Below are positions 24,651 to 32,394 of a stretch of 64,000 nt of DNA, in pieces. The notes under the pieces are model-generated. The model did not search any database and was not told the DNA's origin. It saw only the letters and a program-made list of their open reading frames with translations. The DNA is from Xanthomonas nasturtii (lineage in GTDB: Bacteria; Pseudomonadota; Gammaproteobacteria; Xanthomonadales; Xanthomonadaceae): contig NZ_LYMI01000003.1 in assembly GCF_001660815.1 (NCBI RefSeq), positions 1-64,000 on the forward strand, written 5' to 3'. Position numbers and translations under genes: made by a program. Position 1 is the stretch's first letter, and each line of letters opens with the position of its first letter.

Positions 24651-25466
24651 TCAATCGAGAAACAGATCCGGCAACAACGCACGCGACGGGTCGACCGCAT
24701 AGCCGCTCAAATCGGTGACGCCGGCCTGGGCCAGCACCTGCTCATCGATCAGGAACTGGCCATGAAAGCCAGCCGCCTCGCGCGTCAGCACCGCGTGCGC
24801 CGCATCGGCCACGATCTCCGGCCGGCGGCAGGCCGCCGCATCCACACCGGGCAGCATGTTGATGGCATCGGTGGCGATCACGGTACGCGGCCACAACGCA
24901 TTGATCGCCACGCCCTGCGGGCCAAATTCTGCTGCCAGCCCCAGGGTGACCAGGCTCATGCCCATCTTGGCCAGCGTGTAACCGGTGTGCGCGCCCCACC
25001 ATGCCGGGTTCAAGGACGGCGGTGGTGCCAGCGTGAGGATGTGCGGATTGGCAGCCTGCAGCAGGTGCGGCAGGCACGCTTGTGCGCACAGAAAACTGCC
25101 GCGTGCGTTGACCTGTTGCATCAGGTCGAAGCGCTTCATCGGTGTGTCCAACGTTCCGCGCAACCAGATCGCACTGGCGTTGTTGACCAGGATGTCGATC
25201 CCGCCGAAGGCATCGACCGTCGCCGCCACCGCCGCGCGCACCTGATCCTCCTCGCGGATATCGCACTTGAGCGCCAGCGCCTGCCCACCGGCCGCAGTCA
25301 CCGCCGCGGCCGCACTGTGGATGGTGCCGGGCAGTTTGGGATTGGCCACCGCCGATTTGGCCGCAATCGCCACATTGGCCCCATCGCGCGCCGCCCGCAA
25401 CGCAATCGCCAAGCCAATTCCGCGCGAGGCACCGGTGATGAACAGGGTTTTGCCGTTTAACGTCAT
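24651..25466 (-). CDS. Short-chain dehydrogenase/reductase, HSDL2-like
   Basis: A 271-residue NAD(P)-dependent oxidoreductase. The cofactor site is LFITGASRGIGLAIALRAA near residue 7, then NNAS near residue 97, and the catalytic pair in YTLAKMGMSL (Tyr and Lys three residues apart) near residue 165. The segment ILTLAPPPSLNPAWWGAHTG is characteristic of the hydroxysteroid-dehydrogenase-like-2 group, which acts around fatty-acid metabolism; only the SDR domain is present, with no SCP2 tail. Substrate unknown. The ATG at 25466 abuts an inverted repeat that separates it from the kinase-like gene upstream on the same strand. Confidence 0.87.
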   Translation of the reverse strand: MTLNGKTLFITGASRGIGLAIALRAARDGANVAIAAKSAVANPKLPGTIHSAAAAVTAAGGQALALKCDIREEDQVRAAVAATVDAFGGIDILVNNASAIWLRGTLDTPMKRFDLMQQVNARGSFLCAQACLPHLLQAANPHILTLAPPPSLNPAWWGAHTGYTLAKMGMSLVTLGLAAEFGPQGVAINALWPRTVIATDAINMLPGVDAAACRRPEIVADAAHAVLTREAAGFHGQFLIDEQVLAQAGVTDLSGYAVDPSRALLPDLFLD

Positions 25467-25572
25467 GGGATTTGGGAGTCGTGATTGGAGATTCGTAAAA
25501 GCTTATCGCCTTCACCACTACAAGCGACCAGACCACCGCTCGAGCAATACGCTCTTACGAATCCCAAATCCC
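25467..25572. repeat. Inverted GGGATTTGGGA/TTACGAATCCC repeat pair
   Basis: GGGATTTGGGA at 25467-25477 is matched by TCCCAAATCCC at 25562-25572, and GATTCGTAA at 25490-25498 by TTACGAATC at 25555-25563. In the right copy the two words are fused, while the left copy carries an extra 12 bases between them. This is the window's GGGAATCG-type repeat in inverted form. It could fold in the RNA between the two minus-strand genes. Confidence 0.65.
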
Positions 25573-25592
25573 GAGCAACCAATCCCCGCCGC

Positions 25593-26252
25593 TCAGGGCT
25601 TCGGCCCCTGCCCTTCGTTGTCTTCCCAATGCAATATGCGGCGGGTCACGAAGCGATAGACCGGTTTGCCGGTGGCGAACCACAGCTCGCGCACCCAGGA
25701 GGTGCGCTTGAGCACGCGGCGTTCCACCGGGGTCAGTGCGGCCGGGCAGTACATGCGCTTGTGCTTGAGCAGGTGGCGCAGGTCTTCGCGGGCAAGCAGG
25801 CGCATCCAGCGCGCGCGCGGGTTACCGCGCACTGCCAGCTGGAAATCGACCACCGCCGGGCTGCCGTCGTCCTGCACCAGCCAGTTGGCTTCCTTGGCCA
25901 GATCGTTGTGCGCAACGCCGCGGCGATGCAGCTGCTGCAACAGCCGGCGCGCGCTGCGGAAGTAGGCCAGGTCGCCACGCGGCGGGCGCTGGTACATCGC
26001 AGCGCCGGCCAGATAGCTGCGGTCCAGGTGCTGCCCGTCCCAGTGCAGCAGCCGCGGTGTGCGCGGCAAGCCGTCGAGCTGGCGCAAGGCCAGCGCCTCG
26101 CGCCGTGCCAACCACCAGGCCACGCCACGCAACAGCCACGGCGCCACGCTCAGGTCGCGACGCACGAACATGCGTTCGCCATCGCGGATCAACAAAATGC
26201 GCCCGAACGTATCGGACTTCAGCGGCAGATCGCCGGTGGGGTCGTGACTCAT
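25593..26252 (-). CDS. RIO1/Kdo-kinase-like small protein kinase fold protein
   Basis: A 219-residue protein with a compact kinase-like fold. The catalytic loop is HRRGVAHNDLAKEANWLV (H-N-D with the downstream N), near residues 125-145. The metal-binding triad appears as VVDFQLA, so DFG is DFQ. The N-terminal lobe is short, with RDLSVAPWLLRGVAWWLARR. Similar small kinase-like proteins are annotated as serine/threonine kinases or lipopolysaccharide kinases in gamma-proteobacteria; neither activity can be confirmed from sequence. The ATG at 26252 is chosen because the sequence upstream is non-conserved and reaches into the divergent gene's promoter. Confidence 0.7.
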   Translation of the reverse strand: MSHDPTGDLPLKSDTFGRILLIRDGERMFVRRDLSVAPWLLRGVAWWLARREALALRQLDGLPRTPRLLHWDGQHLDRSYLAGAAMYQRPPRGDLAYFRSARRLLQQLHRRGVAHNDLAKEANWLVQDDGSPAVVDFQLAVRGNPRARWMRLLAREDLRHLLKHKRMYCPAALTPVERRVLKRTSWVRELWFATGKPVYRFVTRRILHWEDNEGQGPKP

Positions 26253-26382
26253 CCCCCATTGTAGGCGGCCGTCCTGTCTCGCCGCGCGCATCTGTGCATG
26301 CGGCACGTGCGCGGCCGCAACCGCAGGTGAAGCCGACAGCCCGATGTGAGGACGGCGCAAGTCAGCTGCCGCCGCGCCCACC

Positions 26383-26395
26383 TATAATTTGGAGA
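26383..26395 (+). promoter_or_regulatory. TATAAT -10 box placed for a leaderless mRNA
   Basis: A consensus TATAAT at 26383-26388 ends six bases before the ATG at 26395, so transcription should begin at or next to the A of the start codon. GGAG directly abuts the ATG, too close to act as a ribosome site. The -35 region is weak. Leaderless transcripts are common in Xanthomonas. Confidence 0.65.
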
Positions 26396-28476
26396 TGAAC
26401 TCATGGATCGACGCCACGCTGGAGTGGATCGGACACCACCCCACCTTGGCTGGCGTGGTGATCTTTGCCATCGCATTCTGTGATGCGGTGATCGTGCTGG
26501 GCGCCATCGTCCCGGCGTTGCCGTTGCTGTTCGCCATCGGCGTACTGATCGGGCTCGGGCAGATCAATGGGCCGTACGCGGTGGTGTGCGCCACGCTGGG
26601 CGCCTTTGTCGGCGATGTGCTGAGCTTCTGGGTGGGCCATCGCTGGGGTCACCAGCTGCACACCTATTGGCCGTTCCGGCGCTACCCGCAATTGCTGGAA
26701 CGCGGCGAACTGCTGTTCCGGCGCAATGCCTTCAAGAGCATTCTGATCGCGCGGTATGTGGGTGCGGTGCGGCCGTTCGTGCCGGCCATTGCCGGCATGT
26801 CGCACATGCCGTTCAAGCGCTATCTGATCGCCAGCGGGCTGGCCTGCATCTCGTGGGCGTTGCTGTTTTTGGTGCCCGGCTGGGTGCTGGGCACCGCCTA
26901 CGACGCAGTGGCCGCGGTAGCCGGGCGGCTGTTCGTGGTGGTGACGCTGATGGCCGCCGTGATCGGGCTGGCCTGGGCGATCGTGCTGTACTCGTACCGC
27001 TGGTCGGCCGGGCATCTGGATGCGCTGCTGGCGCGCCTGCTGGAGTGGTCGCATCGGCATCCGGTGCTGGGCAATTGGTCGGTCAGCGTGTTCGACCCGC
27101 GCCGTCGCGAATCGGTGCCGCTGGCAATGATGGCGCTGATGCTGTTGCTGCTGGGCTGGGGCTGGTTCGTGCTGTTGATGGTGGTACTGGCGCATGGCGA
27201 ACCGCTACGCGTGGACCTGGCCGTGCACGACCTGATGCTGGCGCTGCGCAACCCGCTGGCCGACTACCCGATGGTCGCGCTGGCCTCGCTGGGCGACTGG
27301 CAGGTATTGCTGCCGGCCATCGCCGCAGCGATGGGTTACCTGGCCTGGCGCCGTCGCTGGATGGCGGTGGCGCACTGGGTGATTGCACTGGCGTTCGGCC
27401 TTGCCCTGACGCAGTTGCTGGGCGCCACCGTGCAGGTGGTACGCCCGCCGGCAGCCAGTAGCGGCTTCGGGTTTCCGTCGGTGGCGGTCACCATGGCCAC
27501 GATTGGCTTTGGCTTTTTCGCACTGCTGATCGCGCGCGAGTTGCCCGGCCGCCGCCGGGTATGGCCGTATCTGGTCAGTGGCGCGATCGTGTCGCTGATC
27601 GGTTTCGCACGGCTGTACCTGGGCGCGCACTGGCTCAGCGATGTGGTCGGCGGCATGTTGTTCGGCATCTTCTGGCTACTGGTGCTGGGCATTGCGTACC
27701 GCCGCCGCGCCACCCGCGCGTTCTGGGTCAAGCCGGTGTCGTGGATCTTCTATGGCGTATTCGTGGGCTGCGCGATCTTCTTTGCGCCGCGCAATCTCCA
27801 CACCAAGCTGGCCAAGTTCGAACCGCCACCGCCACTGCTGATGGACCTGCCCGCCAGCGACTGGTGGAAGGGGCAATGGCGGCTGCTGCCGGCACGCCGT
27901 AACGAATTCGACGACGACCAACGCTGGCCGCTGGACGTGCAGGTGGCCGGCCCGTTGGCGCCGCTGCAACGCCAGCTCGAAGCGCGTGGGTGGCGGGCAC
28001 AACCGCAGGCCGGTTGGGAGCAGGCACTGCATCTATTGGATGTCAGCGGCCGCCCGGACGAGGTGCCGATCCTGCCGGCCACGCTGGACACCCAGGTCGA
28101 AGCCCTGCTGATGGTGCGCCACGCCGCGCCCGGCCATGTGCACGTGCTGCGCCTGTGGCCCGCAGCCGCACGCTTGCAGCCGGATACGCAACCGCTATGG
28201 GTGGGCAGCACGCAGACCTTGCGCTACAGCCGCCACTTCAGCCTGATCGGCCTGTGGTACCCGCTGCGTGGAGTCGATCCGGCATTGAGCGCATTGCGCG
28301 ATGCACTCGGCCCGCTGCCGCATCGCGTGGAGCAGCGGCGTCGTTCGCAGGTGCCGGTGATCCTGATCGACAGTACCTCGGGCAATGCGGTGCGTGGCGA
28401 GGACAACGCTGCACCGCAGAAGGAAACCACTGCGTCCAAGCCTGCTGCATCAGATCCGCCACAACCGCGCCGCTGA
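26395..28476 (+). CDS. DedA - PAP2 - LssY-like three-part membrane protein
   Basis: A 693-residue inner-membrane protein. Residues about 5-205 form a DedA/VTT domain (GAIVPALPLLFAIG, FRRNAFKSILIARYVGAVRP, FVPAIAGMSHMPFKRYL). Residues about 235-450 form a PAP2-type phosphatase domain with several helices. Residues about 480-660 form a soluble LssY-like C-terminal domain (WPLDVQVAGPLAPLQRQLEA, HVHVLRLWPA). DedA proteins flip or traffic undecaprenyl phosphate or phospholipids and PAP2 enzymes dephosphorylate lipid pyrophosphates, so a lipid-carrier recycling role is plausible. The PAP2 motifs are incomplete: RPP and the LGAHWLSD histidine are present, but the usual PSGH reads PSVAV and the KX6RP lysine is missing. 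The start is set by a leaderless promoter. Confidence 0.85.
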   Translation: MNSWIDATLEWIGHHPTLAGVVIFAIAFCDAVIVLGAIVPALPLLFAIGVLIGLGQINGPYAVVCATLGAFVGDVLSFWVGHRWGHQLHTYWPFRRYPQLLERGELLFRRNAFKSILIARYVGAVRPFVPAIAGMSHMPFKRYLIASGLACISWALLFLVPGWVLGTAYDAVAAVAGRLFVVVTLMAAVIGLAWAIVLYSYRWSAGHLDALLARLLEWSHRHPVLGNWSVSVFDPRRRESVPLAMMALMLLLLGWGWFVLLMVVLAHGEPLRVDLAVHDLMLALRNPLADYPMVALASLGDWQVLLPAIAAAMGYLAWRRRWMAVAHWVIALAFGLALTQLLGATVQVVRPPAASSGFGFPSVAVTMATIGFGFFALLIARELPGRRRVWPYLVSGAIVSLIGFARLYLGAHWLSDVVGGMLFGIFWLLVLGIAYRRRATRAFWVKPVSWIFYGVFVGCAIFFAPRNLHTKLAKFEPPPPLLMDLPASDWWKGQWRLLPARRNEFDDDQRWPLDVQVAGPLAPLQRQLEARGWRAQPQAGWEQALHLLDVSGRPDEVPILPATLDTQVEALLMVRHAAPGHVHVLRLWPAAARLQPDTQPLWVGSTQTLRYSRHFSLIGLWYPLRGVDPALSALRDALGPLPHRVEQRRRSQVPVILIDSTSGNAVRGEDNAAPQKETTASKPAASDPPQPRR

Positions 28477-28561
28477 GCGATCGGGCAACAGTAGGTGGCG
28501 GTCGGCAATCCGCGCCAGACCGCTACTGGTTGCTTGTTGAAAACGCAGCAAAGGCGCAGCG

Positions 28562-28790
28562 TCGATCGAGTGCGCGGTGCCCTCACCGCTCGCGGGACAC
28601 GCCGTTAACCCGTCCATGGGGCTCGTTGGCGGCATCCATGCCGCCAACGGTCCCGCAATCGGTGAGGACACCGCGCCACACAGTTGGCTGGCGGCTCTAT
28701 TGAAGAACGAAATCACCTCACCACCAATTTTGCTGGCTGTTTGATCGAAAGCTAAGTGCACCGACCGACTCGACTGGCCCTGCAGCCAGG
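28562..28790 (-). repeat. Composite dispersed repeat, copy C (right arm missing)
   Basis: This copy starts with TCGATCGAGTGCGCGGTGC. It has a complete left arm (about 28581-28668) with a perfect palindrome of two 11-base arms at 28625-28648, then the core (GGCTCTATTGAAGAACGAAA, TTTTGCTGGCTGTTTGATCG). It then passes straight to CTGGCCCTGCAGCCAGG, where copy B has its right arm inserted. It fills most of the 28477-28912 gap; I see no gene in the remainder. Confidence 0.78.
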
Positions 28791-28912
28791 CCGCAGACCA
28801 GCCGCTCTACAACTGCCCCATCCGCACCGTTCAATCACCTACGGCAATCAAGAACTTGCGCTTCAAAGCCGTTTGAATGTTCCCACCCGGGCAGGTCGAA
28901 GGCGCGATGCAT

Positions 28913-29797
28913 TCACCACAACACGCCGTCCACCGGCTGCATCGGCTCCGGCGCTTGCTCACCTATCGCCTGAAGCGCATCGATCTCCACCGTGCGGCAC
29001 ATGGTGTCCAGCGGCAGGTCGTGGATGGTATTGGCGAACGGGTCGACCAGCTCATCGCCGATCTTCAGCACCGCCAAAAACATCAGCCCGGCCACGGTCG
29101 ATCCCACCGGTGTGGCGTATTGCAGTGTTTCCACCAGCCCGATCGGCAGCAGCACGCAGAACAGCCGCGTAAACAGGTTGGGATAGAAGCGGTATTGATA
29201 CGGCAGCGGCGTGTTTTTCAGGCGTTCCATGCCGCCTTGGGCGTTGGCGATGTCCACCAGGATGCGCTCCACACTGGCCTGCTGGATGCTGTCGATCCAG
29301 CCATCGCGCCGCGCCTGTTCCACGCTGCGCCCGGTGGTGTCGAGCAAGCCGTTGGCGGCATTGGTGCGGGTGATCACTGCCGCCACTTCATCGGCGTCCA
29401 GCCACGGCTGCAGAGCCCTGGCAACCGGCAACCGACGCAACTGGCAACGCAACGCATTGACGTAGGCAATCTGACGCAACGCGATCGTGCGGCCCAATGC
29501 AGCCGCTTCCGGTGCGGACAGAATGCTTACGCTCAAACGCACCAGATTGCGCGATGCGTTGATCATCTGGCCCCACAGCACCCGCCCTTCCCACCAGCGC
29601 TGATAGGTGGAATTAGCGCGAAAACCCAGGAATAACGCCAGTGCCGAACCGAAGATGGTCAGCGGCAACGCCGGCGCACGGAACGGCAGCACGTAATAGA
29701 CGATCGTGATCAACACATCCCAGACAAACAACAGCGCCAGGGTCCGCCCGACCTGGTTGAATACATCCGCCACACGCGGTTTGACATCGATGATCAA
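28913..29797 (-). CDS. Bestrophin-family anion channel
   Basis: A 294-residue inner-membrane protein of the bestrophin/RFP-TM family, which forms pentameric chloride or bicarbonate channels. Supporting words are FRANSTYQRWWEGRVLWG near residue 58, a helical middle, YPNLFTRLFCVLLPIGLVET, and the signature IGDELVDPFANTIHDLPLD near residue 245, which corresponds to the Ca-clasp region of animal bestrophins. The start is TTG at 29797 with AAGGAG 7 bases upstream; the frame's MIIDVKPR N-terminus depends on it. A GAAACGCGTTTC palindrome lies 17-28 bases upstream of the start codon. Confidence 0.9.
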   Translation of the reverse strand: MIIDVKPRVADVFNQVGRTLALLFVWDVLITIVYYVLPFRAPALPLTIFGSALALFLGFRANSTYQRWWEGRVLWGQMINASRNLVRLSVSILSAPEAAALGRTIALRQIAYVNALRCQLRRLPVARALQPWLDADEVAAVITRTNAANGLLDTTGRSVEQARRDGWIDSIQQASVERILVDIANAQGGMERLKNTPLPYQYRFYPNLFTRLFCVLLPIGLVETLQYATPVGSTVAGLMFLAVLKIGDELVDPFANTIHDLPLDTMCRTVEIDALQAIGEQAPEPMQPVDGVLW

Positions 29798-29813
29798 GGC
29801 TCACTCCTTCACT

Positions 29814-29825
29814 GAAACGCGTTTC
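29814..29825. promoter_or_regulatory. GAAACGCGTTTC palindrome, LacI-type operator candidate
   Basis: A perfect 12-base palindrome with a central CG, the typical shape of LacI/GalR-family operators, lies just upstream of the bestrophin start. No LacI-type regulator gene is nearby. A 12-base palindrome can occur by chance, so confidence is low. Confidence 0.35.
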
Positions 29826-29827
29826 GC

Positions 29828-30083
29828 CATTGCGCGCATCCAGTGCGTGGATGCCATCGATAGCGCACTCAAGCGCGTCAAGTGTGCCGTTGCGGCGGTG
29901 CAAGCGCGGTGATGGGGATCCCAGCGATTGTCTCGCGAGAGCGAAACAGGCCTGAGCGATCATCCGTCAGGCGCGACCGATGGATGGAATCTGCATGCAT
30001 CACCTGTCGGCGTTCGCGGCCTCCGCACCCGATGCCCGGCGGGGCCTGCTGATTGGCCGCGTCAGGTTACTGGCCGCGCTCGC
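29828..30083. other. Intergenic region with no feature recognised
   Basis: About 250 GC-rich bases between the start of the bestrophin gene and the 3' end of the LON-domain gene, both on the minus strand. The open frames crossing it are out of register with any family I know. I see no terminator-like hairpin with a T-run. Confidence 0.4.
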
Positions 30084-30680
30084 TCAGGGCATCCAGGCCA
30101 GCAACTGTTCCAGGCGCTGATGCGGGCTGTCCTGCTGCAACAACGACAAGCGTTGCTGCTCGGTCAACGGCAGCAGCTCGGCCAGCCGCCAGCCCACCCA
30201 CGCAGACTGATCCAGCAGCCCTGGACCGACAGATGCGAATTCACCACCCACCTTTTCGAGCAAGCGCTCGAGCACGGTTGCCAGCAGGCTGTGCTCGGGC
30301 CGCAACTCGTCGTCGGGGTCCGGCTCGCACCAGCTCACCTCGCCTACCAACAACCCGTTGTCGCGGATGCGCGAGCGCTGCACATGAAAGCGACGCGTGC
30401 CACGCAGCCGCAGCACCAGCACGCCGTCGGCGCCGACATCGAAATCCTCGGTACGCACCCCGGTGCCGAACGCCGCCGGCGTTGCCGGTACGCCCACCTC
30501 GTTGCCATCCAGAATCAAACACACACCGAAGCTTGTACCGTTGCGCCCGCATTCGCGCACCAGATCCAGATAGCGGCGCTCGAACACGCGCAGCCCCATC
30601 GCCGCGCCCGGCAACAACACGCTGTGCAGCGGAAACAGCGGCAACGCGTTGGTGTCGGCAGTGTCGGAAATCGGCGCCAT
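30084..30680 (-). CDS. LON substrate-binding-domain protein (peptidase S16 N-domain only)
   Basis: A 198-residue protein made only of the LON N-terminal domain, without AAA+ or protease domains. It opens with ALPLFPLHSVLLPGAAMGLRVFERRYLDLVRECG, the classical start of this domain, and continues with FGVCLI and GVRTEDFDVGADGVLVLRLRGTRRF. The C-terminal half is helical and ends in LEQLLAWMP. Stand-alone LON-N proteins are thought to bind substrates or partners; function unproven. Its ATG at 30680 overlaps the mpl stop by one base (TGATG), so it is translationally coupled to mpl. Confidence 0.88.
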   Translation of the reverse strand: MAPISDTADTNALPLFPLHSVLLPGAAMGLRVFERRYLDLVRECGRNGTSFGVCLILDGNEVGVPATPAAFGTGVRTEDFDVGADGVLVLRLRGTRRFHVQRSRIRDNGLLVGEVSWCEPDPDDELRPEHSLLATVLERLLEKVGGEFASVGPGLLDQSAWVGWRLAELLPLTEQQRLSLLQQDSPHQRLEQLLAWMP

Positions 30681-32038
30681 CACGACAGCTGCGCCAGGAA
30701 GCGACGCGGCGCACCGTCGAAGCCGCCGTTGGACATGAACACCACGTGGTCGCCCGGCTGCACGATCTCGCCCAGGGTCTGCAGCAATGCATCCACGTCC
30801 TGCGCCACGCGCGCATCGCCACGGACCTGCGCGATGATCGGCGCCGCATCCCAAGCCAGCTCCGGCCGATGCAGGAACACCACCGCATCGGCGTCCTGCA
30901 GCGACGGCGCCAGCGCATGCGCATGCGCGCCCAGCCGCATCGAATTGCTGCGCGGCTCCATCGCCACCACCACGCGCGCCGCGCCGACCTTCGCACGCAA
31001 GCCCTGCAGCGTGGTCGCGATGGCGGTGGGATGGTGCGCAAAGTCGTCATACACGGTGATCGCATGCGCGCTGCCGATGACTTCCAGCCGCCGCTTGACG
31101 CTTTGGAACTGCGCCAACGCCGGCATCACCGTTGCCGGATCCACACCCACCGCATGCACTGCCGCCAGCGCCGCCAACCCGTTGAGCACGTTATGCCGCC
31201 CGACCAGTGGCCACTGCACCTGGCCGATTTCCATACCACGGTGCAGCACCGCAAACGCGCTGCCATCGGCTACAATCAGGCGCGCGCTCCAGTCAAACGC
31301 CGCATCGAACCCGAACCGCTGAACCGGCGTCCAGCAGCCCATCGCCAGCACATCGGCCAGGTGCGTGTCTTCACCGTTGACGATCAGCCGCCCGCGCGCC
31401 GGCACCGTGCGTACCAGATGATGGAACTGGCGCTGGATCGCCGCCACGTCCGGGAAGATATCGGCGTGGTCGTATTCCAGGTTGTTGAGGATCGCCACCA
31501 GCGGCCGGTAGTGCACGAACTTGCTGCGCTTGTCGAAGAACGCGGTGTCGTACTCGTCGGCTTCCACCACGAATTCGCGCCCCTGGCCCAGCCGCGCCGA
31601 CACGCCGAAATCTTCGGCCACCCCACCGATCAGGAAGCCCGGCGCACGCCCGGCCGCCTCCAGCAGGTAGCTCAGGATGGTGGTGGTGGTGGTCTTGCCA
31701 TGGGTGCCGGCGACCGCCAGCGTGTCGCGACCCGGCAATACCCGCTCGGCCAGCCACTGCGCACCGGAGGTATAGCGGCGGCCGGCATCCAGCACGGCTT
31801 CCACCGCCGGATTGCCGCGCGACAGCGCATTGCCGATCACCACATCGGTGGCGTCCGGCGAGATGTTGGAGGGCGCGTACCCCTGTGCAAGCGCGATGCC
31901 CAGCGTTTCCAGCTGGGTGGACATCGGCGGATAGATGGCCTGGTCGCTACCTTCCACCTGCCAGCCCAGCTCACGCGCCAGAGCGGCAACACCGCCCATG
32001 AAGGTCCCGGCGATGCCGAGGATGTGGAGTTTGGTCAT
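30680..32038 (-). CDS. mpl: UDP-N-acetylmuramate:L-alanyl-gamma-D-glutamyl-meso-DAP ligase
   Basis: Mpl reattaches the murein tripeptide to UDP-MurNAc in peptidoglycan recycling, in the cytosol and with ATP. The 452-residue protein has the Mur ligase signatures: LHILGIAGTFMGGVAALARE at the N-terminus, the ATP loop AGTHGKTTTTTILSYLLE near residue 106, EADEYDTAFFDKRSKF near residue 166, LNNLEYDHADIF near residue 190, GRHNVLNGLAALAA near residue 273, and YDDFAHHPTAI near residue 315. Length is normal. The ATG at 32038 (MTKLHILGIAG) is preferred to the one at 32047. It is followed by the coupled LON-domain gene. Confidence 0.95.
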   Translation of the reverse strand: MTKLHILGIAGTFMGGVAALARELGWQVEGSDQAIYPPMSTQLETLGIALAQGYAPSNISPDATDVVIGNALSRGNPAVEAVLDAGRRYTSGAQWLAERVLPGRDTLAVAGTHGKTTTTTILSYLLEAAGRAPGFLIGGVAEDFGVSARLGQGREFVVEADEYDTAFFDKRSKFVHYRPLVAILNNLEYDHADIFPDVAAIQRQFHHLVRTVPARGRLIVNGEDTHLADVLAMGCWTPVQRFGFDAAFDWSARLIVADGSAFAVLHRGMEIGQVQWPLVGRHNVLNGLAALAAVHAVGVDPATVMPALAQFQSVKRRLEVIGSAHAITVYDDFAHHPTAIATTLQGLRAKVGAARVVVAMEPRSNSMRLGAHAHALAPSLQDADAVVFLHRPELAWDAAPIIAQVRGDARVAQDVDALLQTLGEIVQPGDHVVFMSNGGFDGAPRRFLAQLS

Positions 32039-32121
32039 GCCGCACATTGTCGCCGATCTCCGGAGTTGCGGGACATTCCACCTGCCGCCAGCCCGGTTGT
32101 CAGGAAAATCCTACCGTACTG

Positions 32122-32168
32122 TCGGGAATTTCCCGATATGCGAACTGTGTCACATCCATCACTATGCT
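32122..32168 (+). promoter_or_regulatory. Candidate promoter and operator for the sRNA at 32175
   Basis: A perfect palindrome TCGGGAA-T-TTCCCGA lies at 32122-32136. A -10-like TATGCT is at 32163-32168, which would start transcription near 32175. The -35 is weak. The same interval must also serve mpl on the other strand (start 32038). Confidence 0.4.
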
Positions 32169-32174
32169 GAACGC

Positions 32175-32309
32175 CAGTCGCAGCACCCCTTTGGTCCTAC
32201 TCCCCAAGAGGCCAAATCCCCAGGGAGCTCATGCTGTCGGGGCTCTGAGCAAGCCCATTACTGGCGTTATTCTGCCCCGGTCGTCTTGTACGCCCGGGGT
32301 TTTTCTTTT
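32175..32309 (+). ncRNA. Candidate small RNA with C-rich loops and its own terminator
   Basis: About 135 bases between the divergent mpl promoter and the end of adk. A first hairpin pairs TTTGG (32190-32194) with CCAAA (32212-32216) and exposes CTCCCC in its loop; a second CCCC follows at 32217-32221. A middle hairpin uses GAGC and GCTC words (32225-32247). The 3' end is a CCCCGG/CCGGGG stem (32275-32280 with 32294-32299), followed by TTTTTCTTTT. No open frame of coding quality fits. C-rich loops are a feature reported for Xanthomonas sX-type sRNAs; whether this belongs to a named family needs an Rfam search. Confidence 0.5.
32275..32309 (+). terminator. Rho-independent terminator with no protein gene upstream
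   Basis: A six-bp GC stem with a 13-base loop is followed by TTTTTCTTTT on the plus strand. The nearest protein genes on both sides are on the minus strand, so it must end a non-coding transcript. Confidence 0.75.
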
Positions 32310-32394
32310 GGGCGAACCCATCGCGGGCGCCAATGGCAGCGCGGCAGACGCCGCGACTGCGAGGGACCGGGCCTTGCGCCCGGTCCGTGTTGAC

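Noticed and set aside
32175-32309. Assigning the candidate RNA to a named family such as sX13
   Set aside because: C-rich loops alone do not prove membership and I cannot run a covariance search.
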